Source: Seiridium cupressi
Taxonomy: Eukaryota > Ascomycota > Sordariomycetes > Amphisphaeriales > Sporocadaceae
Length of the DNA stretch: 64,000 nucleotides
Reading direction: 5' to 3'
Assembly: GCA_036674765.1 (NCBI GenBank)
Contig: JARVKI010000031.1
Location: 248,001 to 312,000 of the forward strand
Below the pieces are notes generated by a model. That model was given only the letters and a program-made list of their open reading frames with translations. It did no database searches and was not told the DNA's origin. Shown piece by piece: positions 56,342 to 64,000 of this stretch. The position numbers and the translations under genes were made by a program. How positions within the stretch are numbered: the stretch's first letter is position 1; each line of letters opens with the position of its first letter.

Positions 56342-58266
56342 GATGATTGTGTTTGAGGGGTAATTCAAAAGGCGAAATCAAGTTATTTAGTTCGATGGTG
56401 TGAATGTGAGTTATCGACCGCAGAATGAGCGCTACACCAGGTCCTTATATACGACCAGAGGCTATCCATACTCGATACCGGCTGCCTCGCGAGATGAGGG
56501 GAAGCTCAGCTTGAGTTCATCAGAAGCTTGATTCCAAGCCCATAGCTAGCCATGACGACGTCACCGTATTGGCTAGGGGTCGCCAGGGCTACAGGAGATA
56601 CATCTCACAACAGGAGGGCGCCATAGGTTCGGGAGATGCGCCGAAATGCATATGCGGGCGATTTGAGCCAAAGCATGTAGCGATAGACAAGATTTTGGCG
56701 TACAGATTGTCAGTGTGCGGAGGCAGCCAGGACTGCGATCGACTGGAGATTGTATAGCCGGTACACACAAGGTTTGAGCATACGGCACTAGTGGGACTAT
56801 CAGTGTCTACTTGTGTCGCAAGTAACTGTCGCTGTAGTAGTGCCTTTCGGGGCGCAATTCGTCATTGGCAAACGTGCTAACCTAAGGTTTGCTTATTCGC
56901 CGGTGCCAGCTCCCCCTGAAGGTAGAAAGTGGCTGAGCTTGAGGCTGCTCGTGTACTACGGTACAATGTGGTTGGGAGCTGTTCAATGATGCCATCCGAC
57001 GATCTTAACGCTCTACGCGTAGCTTTTGGGGTGCTTGGAATGCGTGGCTGGACATACTACACGTAGCTTTTGCTGGGAAACTCAATCACATCCAACGCGC
57101 CCGCGCTGCCTCAGCAGATGGGCCGTGGCGTCATTGAGAATCGTGATGATTCCCAGCCCAACACCGGCTGTATGGAGATGGTCAGGGTTGCTTCGACTGC
57201 AGCTCCTCATTGGCGACCTCAACTCCAACAGGACCAAATAAGGTAACAGGCTAATGCTGGCAAAGCCAAGAAATCCAGGACAGCCGGCCCATGCTTTCTT
57301 TAGTCAAGCCTGGCTTCCACGAACGAATGCATCGCACAAATGCATGCAACCGGCAACCGCTTCAGCTGAGTGGCATGTTGTCTACCCCGCCTACGTCAAA
57401 AAAGCAATAGTCTCACTGAAGAGGGGTAGATGCGCCCGGAGAGCCCGATCTTGATCGCGGGTTTTAATGTGCCCTCCTCCAGTCCCGAGGTCATGAGTGG
57501 ACCGTCATCACACATGCCTTGTTCAGTACCCTCCTGGCCAGCTTTCAGGGGTTGGCCAGATTCGGTATCCGTTGTGGTACGCCTACGATCCTTGGCTGTT
57601 CCTGAGGTCATACGTGAACAGCCAACTGAAGCAAGGTACGCTGTCCACAATTCGTAGATACGGTGATTCCGTAGTGTTCCTCTAGATGGGCTGACCCGTT
57701 CCGTGCTCTTCCGGGTTGCCGTTTCTTAAACAGTTCATAAGTTACGAGTCTCGTTCTTTATGTACGCGGCACACAAGTAGACAGAAGCTGAGCCATACAC
57801 AGAGCTCTAAGCACTTGGGAGGGCGCGATAATATTTCATTCGGCTCGGTGCTTTTGTGCATGGCACACCGGCGAAAGATGGTAATTTGCAGGCCCACACC
57901 GACATCTGGCCTGCCTGCTCAAATCCATCCGAAAGTGTCCTCCAGTGTTATGTACTCAAGTGGTCTTTCGAGCCTGAAAGCAAAGCCAATCTCAATTGCT
58001 CTTACCCTGACTGATGCAAAGCTTGTCCTCAACTCCTGCTTCCACTCTTACGGACGATACAAAGACTGATGCCACTGGAGCGACGATTGTCCAAAGGAAC
58101 TCGAGATTTGTCCAATGCTAAAGTGCAAGGTGGTCTAAGGGTATCAAATGCATATGCAATGCTGTAAATCAAGATGCGACACTTAGACTCGTGTTATTCT
58201 CACCCCGCCGTCCCGTCTCTTGTTGCTCGTGAATGATTCTGCCCAACGGATATTGGGTCCTCATGC
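56342..58266. other. Interval between the SYG-repeat gene and slc1
   Basis: The first 200 bases are the SYG-gene promoter. A TATA-like TTATATACGA (minus orientation TCGTATATAA) is near 56444-56453. The remaining frames (plus 57716-58069, minus 57396-57650) are not supported. Confidence 0.5.
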
Positions 58267-59225
58267 TCATGAGAGTGTTGCCTCGGCGCCACTGGCTTTT
58301 ACAACCCCTTCCTTCCCGCTCGTGGCCGGCACGGCGACGGCGCTTCCCCGGACCTTCTCGGTCAATGCGACGAGTTCCCGGAGCATCAAATCGCGTGTCG
58401 TCCGAGTGAGTTCGTCGACATCAGCAGCTGTCAAGCCGGCTGTTGGGATGGGGTCGAGAACTAGTTTTATCAGTGGTTGTGGCACGCAAGAATTCCAGTT
58501 TACAACTTACCCTTGCAAGGGATTCTGCCCGAGTTGAATGTGAAGTTCTTGAGATACAGGATATGCGAGTAGTTGGCCACAACTACTGGCACAATAGGCA
58601 CCCCGGCTTGTACGGCGAGGTAGAAAGCACCCTTCTTGAACGGCAGAAGCGTGGGGTCGTTGGAATAGCTGCGGGTGCCCTCGGGGAACATGTAGACGCT
58701 TTGCTTACGAGACGTGATCTCGCTTGCAGCGCCACTCATGGCCTGTCTGGCATCCTTCGAGTTCTTGCGGTCGATGAAGACGGAGCCGCTCAGGGTCATG
58801 AACCATCCAAGGAAGGGCCAGTTCTTCAACGACTTCTTGGCAGTAACGCTGCAGTATTGGGGAAACATGCATCCAAGCATGAGCACGTCGAGCTCGGTCT
58901 GGTGGTTGCCAATGAACACGGCCGGCCGCACGGTGTCGAGGTGTCTCTCGGGGTCGATGACCTCGAAGGTTATGCCAGTCGTTGCGATCATGAGGTACTT
59001 GAACAAGCGCCCGGTCGTCCACTGGGAGATGCCCTGCTTGCCGACTATACGTAGCGCTATTGAGGCAAACACGCCGTAAATGGCGACTGTCACCATGGCC
59101 ATATAGGATGCGAGGGAGCGAGCGGCGAAGGCCGCCTTGGGCACCACGAACGACAGCATGTAAAATGCTATGGTGAGGGCGACCTGGCCCCCGATGAAGT
59201 AGAAAAGATACTGTAGGACGGCCAT
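58267..59225 (-). CDS. slc1: 1-acyl-sn-glycerol-3-phosphate acyltransferase
   Basis: Two exons: 59225-58511 and 58460-58267, with a 50-nt intron, giving 302 residues. It acylates lysophosphatidic acid to phosphatidic acid in the ER membrane, the second step of glycerolipid synthesis. The HX4D motif (NHQTELD, His108 and Asp113) and the FPEGTRS motif (180-186) are intact. KNWPFLGWFM and VPIVPVVVANYS match the other conserved blocks. Two hydrophobic helices occupy about 5-28 and 38-62, placing the catalytic domain at the membrane surface. The last 50 residues, rich in charged residues and A, V and G, are typical of fungal versions. The start is the first ATG upstream of the first helix. Confidence 0.95.
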
Positions 59226-60905
59226 GCTGTCCGGTCATATAGGTGTCTGGGGATGGCGACAGAACAGGCGGCGTTTGTCTCGAATCGTAGGACAGCTCGT
59301 CGGGGGCGGCTGGGGGTGGACGAATCGTCACTGGGTGCGGTGAGGTTTTGGGGATTTTCCCACCCACAAGCCGAAGCTCTCACCGACCGCGGCACTGGTT
59401 CTGATTTGTTGAGGGGCATGGTGGGAAGCGCCGGCGGTCATTGGGCCCGCTTGGCATCCCGCTGACAGAAGCATGTGACCCACTGCAGCAACTTTAAATC
59501 CCCTGCAGACACGACATTTGACCCTGGGTCATGATTATACGTCAAAGCTACAATGTAGCTATACAAGAGGCAATAAACATGATCAGACATCTGACAGGAA
59601 CAAAACCTTCTATAAGGCATCATTAACCTGGCTTTGGTATAACGCGCTAGCCCGTCACTCCCCGTTGGATCCATTTTCTTCGAGGTTTATATCCATAGCC
59701 AAATTATTCGGAAGGCTCCCAACCCTAATCACATGCAACCGCTTTCTATTTACAGCCACGACAATGACAACTTGGGCTTATTCTCATTTCGTTCCAGATG
59801 CAAGTTTTTCTATTATTTCCCAAGTTTAGCATCATCATTTAATTGATTTGACACTTAGTGCAACCGACAACCATATCATTGCGTTACCAAGACGTACAGG
59901 GTACATCACCATGCACGCTTGAAAATTCCATGCCAAGGCACGCACTTGCTACTCTCCACGAACCCAAGCATCCTATCATCCTACGAATTCTACCACCCGC
60001 TACAATAGCCATTTCTACTATAGCCGTGTTTCAATTTTATCAATGTACCTGACCCTTGATCCACGAACAAACAATATGCATGGATCAGAAAAGGATGCTG
60101 CAAACTGCAAAATGGGCCATTGTCCAGCTAGTGCTAACCTCAGATACATCCTAATATACCTCTAAGAAAGATTCAGATTTTGGTGCAATCTTATACGCCA
60201 CACTCTGGCAATAGCAAAAAGGCTCTAAGTCACTTTCAGTAAGAAATATTATATGTGATGTGTGTTGTATTCGTCTATCTCGGCGTGCTAGGAATTCTGG
60301 ACCGATGTCATATTATTTGCGTACAATCTGGATGATCACTGCTATAATATTGGAGATCCTAATTGGTCGTCAAAGCCATCTTGAGGAGCGAGGAATTCAC
60401 TAGAAGTACCGACTGACAATAGGACTGTGTCACTTCATGGTGTGTTGACAAGAATCTTTACACGCAAGTGAACCACAGTCGGGTTTGTATCATAGATGGA
60501 TAAGAGCATTGCCGAAGGTAAACATAGCTCCGTCCCGTTCTGCTCAAGTCTGTGTAAGCAGGACAGTGATCAAATTTGTGACCTGTGGCATCACTTGTCT
60601 TGTGCCATGAGCTGTATCTGAATCATAGTAGACTTGACTTCATGGCTACTCCAGGCCAGTCCGATTCACAAAGTCATCCACACATATGCTAACTCAAGTG
60701 ACGGGAACCATTTGCTAAGACCTCAAGGCAAGTTATTCACTACCACCGTAAGCTATAAATTATGACCCTCGGCTTCGTCGAGCTATAACTCCCAAGAAAA
60801 TACACACTTCTTGCCCGAAACCACCAGAACGAACTACACCAAGTTTCATAACATCCTCGACTCTATTGATTTGGTTACTCTGGTGTGCCTTAATCCAACT
60901 TCGAC
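59226..60905. other. Interval upstream of slc1, AT-rich in its right half
   Basis: The slc1 promoter lies in the GC-rich first 240 bases. From about 59500 the sequence becomes AT-rich with only short frames. Nothing is supported until the TATA box of the small gene near 60754. Confidence 0.5.
60754..60760 (+). promoter_or_regulatory. TATA box of the small Cys-rich gene
   Basis: TATAAAT lies about 150 bp upstream of the ATG at 60906, followed by a short A- and C-rich leader. The spacing leaves a plausible 5' UTR of about 110-120 nt. Confidence 0.45.
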
Positions 60906-61163
60906 ATGTGTCAAGGTATCATGTACCTCAGCAAGTGCAAACGCTGCCACTACTCATACGCGGAGATTGTACTTGAAGGCTCCATCGTTGAGGTCAAAAC
61001 GGTAAGAGGTCCCCATCGTGGGCAACGCGTTACAGTTCCTTGTGATTCGGATTTAACACAACGGGGGACAAGAGACTGTCCCAATTGGAGTGCGTCTGAA
61101 TGGAAACACGAGGACGTTGGACATTGTAGAAGGTGCAGAGAAGAAACAGGGAGAGCTGAGTGA
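60906..61163 (+). CDS. Small cysteine-rich hypothetical protein
   Basis: A single exon of 85 residues with six Cys after the initial Met-Cys. CKRC occurs near the start, CDSD and RDCPNW in the middle, and GHCRRC at the end. The paired CxxC spacings suggest a small zinc-binding fold. There is no signal peptide, so it is not an obvious secreted effector. Support comes from the plausible TATA box and leader, the clean ATG, and the protein-like text (YAEIVLEGS, SEWKHEDVGHC). Small proteins of this type are frequent orphans in filamentous ascomycetes. The function is unknown. Confidence 0.5.
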   Translation: MCQGIMYLSKCKRCHYSYAEIVLEGSIVEVKTVRGPHRGQRVTVPCDSDLTQRGTRDCPNWSASEWKHEDVGHCRRCREETGRAE

Positions 61164-61424
61164 AGTAAGTATTCCGATCTAATTATCAGGAAGTTCCGGA
61201 AAACACCGCTAATTCTCATGGACTGACAGACTTTACCGAACTGGGATGGGGCAAACCGTATGTTTTGGTCAAACATGTGGAGTCAGCATAGGTTAGGCCA
61301 TGCTCTATTAAGTATCATGGAGTCCAGGAGGATAGACGTATAAGTCTGATCAGAAATCTAGAATCAATTGATTCTTTGAACCTCCTGAAGGCAAATTCCG
61401 TTCCCACCCTTTTGCCGTTGATGT

Positions 61425-61901
61425 CTAACGTGTATAGTTAAAGGGCGCGCCATCCTGACTTGAGTTATATAATGCGGTGCTCCGCGCTGATTCGGCCGTG
61501 TATTCGGATTGGTGTCCCCATCCACTATCTTTGAATTCTCGACCACACTGCTGTTCTTTATGGCTTCTGTGGTGTTTGCTCTTGCGATGTTTCCTCGCCT
61601 TTCCCCCTTTAGGACGAGTCAGCCTCTTACCGTTTTCATCGACTTTCTCCACCCAAATATTGGCTGACTTCTTTTTTCGCACAAAATAGAGACCTGGCTT
61701 GCGCTGTCGTTTCGTAGCTTCGGCTGCTGCTTTGGTTCGAAGCTGTGGTTTGTAATAGCTAGTGTCGCTCCACCCGCTTGCCTCCGTGTGCGAATCCGAG
61801 AAATCTTTATCACGATTGTTGATCGTTTTGAAGATAACTTTAGAAATTACCGTTCTTAAAGCGTTGATAACTTTCATAACTACTAATCTTATGACTTTCA
61901 C
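61425..61901 (-). CDS. Small basic hypothetical protein
   Basis: An open frame of 158 residues, very rich in K and R in its middle (KHRKSKHHRSHK, GGKARKHRK), with an N-terminal hydrophobic and basic patch (VIRLVVMKVINALRTVISKVIF). A TATATATATA tract lies just upstream on the minus strand (about 61905-61920). No domain is recognised. The basic block could bind nucleic acid or act as a nuclear localisation signal. Composition alone cannot prove that it is translated, so confidence is low. Confidence 0.35.
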   Translation of the reverse strand: MKVIRLVVMKVINALRTVISKVIFKTINNRDKDFSDSHTEASGWSDTSYYKPQLRTKAAAEATKRQRKPGLYFVRKKKSANIWVEKVDENGKRLTRPKGGKARKHRKSKHHRSHKEQQCGREFKDSGWGHQSEYTAESARSTALYNSSQDGAPFNYTR

Positions 61902-63259
61902 TATATCTATATATATATCTCGTGTGTCCTTCAGGCGTTGAAGATATATTGTCCACTAAATCAGAAGTGTTTTGAAACCAGTTCTGAGACAGATTTTGAT
62001 CGAACACGTCCCGTTGAGTGTTAAATAGGTATTTTGATGACTCTATCCAACAATGCGAAAATTATATTTGAGGCTCTTGTCGTCTGCAAGGGGTCTTTCA
62101 GCTTTCTGAACCAGTCCACAAATAAAAACAAACAAGAAACGAACCTTTTTATTCAAATGAACAAATCTCTTTATCTCACCTAGGAGAATCCAACCGAACC
62201 CCTTGTGGCCTAATCGAGCGTCACTGCGAATAAGTCCATTGTCTCACACACTAGCAATATACCGGTTCCAAAGTACGAAGCCTTCGGTATGCGCTCGGGG
62301 TCACATAGTGAGCAGGCGCAAGTCCATCAAGGTTCCTTGGAAGGGGTCTAGTTTATCAAAAGCCAGGGACCAAGCAACTTGAACCTCTCGCATACATACA
62401 TGTATGGGCGTGTCGCAGTGGAAGTAGGCCAGTTGTGTTAGACTGGGTGTATATAAAAATACTGATTGAAGATGGTGAATAGGAATCATTGCCGAAAACA
62501 GAAAAACACATTATACGGCGAGCTATGATACATGTTATATAGATAATTGGACTGGCATTGAGTGACTTGGTGTGGAATGGTGATTTAGGTTGAATGTTCT
62601 TGGGAATACAACCTTGGTATGGATTTATTGGATTCAGCTTGGTTGGCTACCCTTGTGAGAGTGGTCTCTTTCCGAGCAGTCTACTATTATATTGGCGAGA
62701 CGAGGTGCAATAACGTGTTATGCGATAGTATAAGATGCCGGATTGATCTCTTGGCGTACTTGATTAGCCCGTGTTAGAGGTCCCAATCCAAGCCCCCTGC
62801 CAACTGGCTTCTGCTTAGTTTGGCAGTGGTGAATAAACGCAGGGCGTCAGGGTGGGAGCTCAGGGTCCGTGCGTCCGACACCGTCGTCATTGCTAAGCTC
62901 CAACTCAAGGCTCCCAGTCTCGAGCTCCAAGCCACAGCCAGAGCAGCTCGACGACGATAACAGAGACAACAAAGACCCACTCCGCCTGGGTGAATATGGT
63001 GAATTGACTGAATACCCAGAACGCGACGCCAATGATCCCATCGCCATCCTTACTTGATTCCTCAGCTCAAAGCTGTGTCGCAACCACCTGAACCTTCCCC
63101 TCCCCCGCCCTCCATCCCGGCCTCGCAGCCCTCGTCGTCCTGAGAACAGCACTCGCCATCACTTTATCGTGAGTTGGTTCCAGATCAAACAGCACTCGTC
63201 GGCAGTCATTGTTAACAGCGACTCACAGCAGCCTTGTTTGACAGACACCAACCTGCAAC
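61902..63259. other. Interval upstream of snx41
   Basis: AT-rich on the left. The last 250 bases are GC-rich and CT-rich, fitting a promoter and leader for snx41. The frames at 62774-63152 on the minus strand look like noise. Confidence 0.5.
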
Positions 63260-64000
63260 ATGTGGAACGACGAGGAAGACAACAATCCCTACGGCACCAG
63301 CTTTGACCGCCGCGACTCTATCACGTCTTCCTCAGCAAATCCCGCCTCACCCACCTCGCGAGAGTGTAAGTCTCCATTCATAGTGTTTCCCCGCCTCCCA
63401 TTCTTCCCCTCTGCCTTGTTTCTTTGGTCGAGGGTACATAATGTGGCAATCAATATCGTTGGATGACTCGCCAGATGAAGCTGATGCCGACTGGGAATAT
63501 CTAGACCCTCGTTACGATGCGCCGCATACCCCCTCGACGACCAGCGACGAGGCACCACCGACCCGTCCATTTGGCCAAGAAGCAAGTGATGTTGATAGCG
63601 ATGACGAGTATGCGGCCCAAGCCAGGAGCCAGGTCCCTAGGAGGAAGCCCGGCGGCTATGATAGTCGCATAGAGCAGGTCCTCTACGAGAATCCCGAGCT
63701 GCCCATCTTGATCACAGACGCCGGAAAGAGCTTGGAAAACGGTGGCAAATACATCGTATACACCATTCGAACCGGGGTATGTTGGCTCGACGGGTACCAT
63801 TGGAGACGCCGTGCTAATAACTACGATGTGGAAATAGGACCTCGAAGTGCGCCGAAGATATTCTGAGTTTGCTTCTCTACGAGATGCCCTCACCCGTCTT
63901 CATCCCACACTCATCATTCCTCCGATACCAGAGAAGCACACAATGGCAGACTATGCCGCAAACCCCACGAATGCCAAGCAGGATCAGCAAATTATCGACC
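63260..64000 (+). CDS. snx41: Sorting nexin Snx41-like (5' part, cut by window end)
   Basis: Exons 63260-63365, 63475-63776 and 63838 to beyond the window, joined by GTAAGT...CCAG and GTATGT...ATAG introns in phase. The N terminus MWNDEEDNNPYG is typical of Snx41 orthologs. A disordered acidic segment follows, then the PX domain begins at about residue 110 (LPILITDAGKS, YIVYTIRTGDLEVRRRYSEFASLR). The RRYSEF motif is the phosphoinositide-binding signature, and IIPPIPEKH continues the PX fold. In the family Snx41 binds PI3P on endosomes and, with Snx4, retrieves SNAREs and supports selective autophagy. The BAR-like C terminus should lie beyond the window. Confidence 0.93.

Noticed and set aside
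1..64000. CRISPR arrays, insertion sequences, bacterial-type promoters and ribosome binding sites
   Set aside because: None was seen, and none is expected in fungal nuclear DNA.
1..64000. A secondary-metabolite gene cluster around the P450
   Set aside because: No PKS, NRPS, terpene cyclase, transporter or Zn2Cys6 regulator flanks it. The neighbours are housekeeping genes.

Overview
The window is nuclear DNA of a filamentous ascomycete (Pezizomycotina; I cannot fix the class). The evidence is short GT-AG introns of about 50-120 nt, the gene set (Clr5-domain protein, GH35 beta-galactosidase, Snx41-type sorting nexin, fungal SARAF, SYG-repeat stress-type protein), two intron-bearing tRNA genes, and gene spacing of 0.3-5 kb. 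There are no operons. Reading frames were reassembled by hand from splice signals, and every spliced CDS given here keeps phase across its introns.

Layout. 1-508 is the 3' end of a WD40 (probably F-box/WD40) protein. 509-4629 is gene-poor and holds a decayed minus-strand relic near 2.8-3.2 kb. 4630-5766 (-) is an AT-hook protein. After 4 kb without a convincing gene come set2 (H3K36 methyltransferase, 9777-12410), a Clr5-domain protein (13952-15658) and a convergent RING-H2 protein whose coding end overlaps it by 26 bp. Next, on the minus strand, are GABA transaminase (17996-19579) and a ten-exon secreted beta-galactosidase (20642-24081). A 5 kb gene-poor stretch (24.1-29.2 kb) carries a degenerate tRNA-like element. 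Then follow a four-TM membrane protein (29222-30634), RAD23 (32033-33690), BDP1 (minus), BRE1 (38247-40816) and SARAF (minus, 41920-42969). 43-46.2 kb is gene-poor and leads into a cytochrome P450 with a nonsense codon and no visible start (46.2-48.2 kb). The last third has Aurora kinase, ATP23 (minus), glutamate 5-kinase, convergent tRNA-Glu(CTC) and tRNA-Leu(AAG), a seven-exon SYG-repeat protein (minus), an acyltransferase Slc1 (minus), two small lineage-type ORFs, and the 5' part of sorting nexin Snx41, cut by the window end.

Functional themes. Several genes serve chromatin and transcription (Set2 for H3K36 methylation, Bre1 for H2B ubiquitylation, Bdp1 for Pol III initiation, an AT-hook protein, a Clr5-domain protein). 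Two or three serve ubiquitin pathways (Rad23, the RING-H2 protein, probably the WD40 protein). Others are metabolic housekeeping: GABA shunt, proline synthesis, phosphatidic acid synthesis and extracellular galactoside breakdown. These neighbourhoods look like ordinary shared conserved blocks, not a dedicated gene cluster. I found no convincing undescribed multi-gene system. The most unusual items are the P450 with a single premature TAG in an otherwise phase-perfect seven-exon frame, the relic with a single in-frame TAG near 3.15 kb, the tandem symmetric phase-1 exons of the SYG-repeat gene, and the degenerate Pol III element at 27.3 kb.
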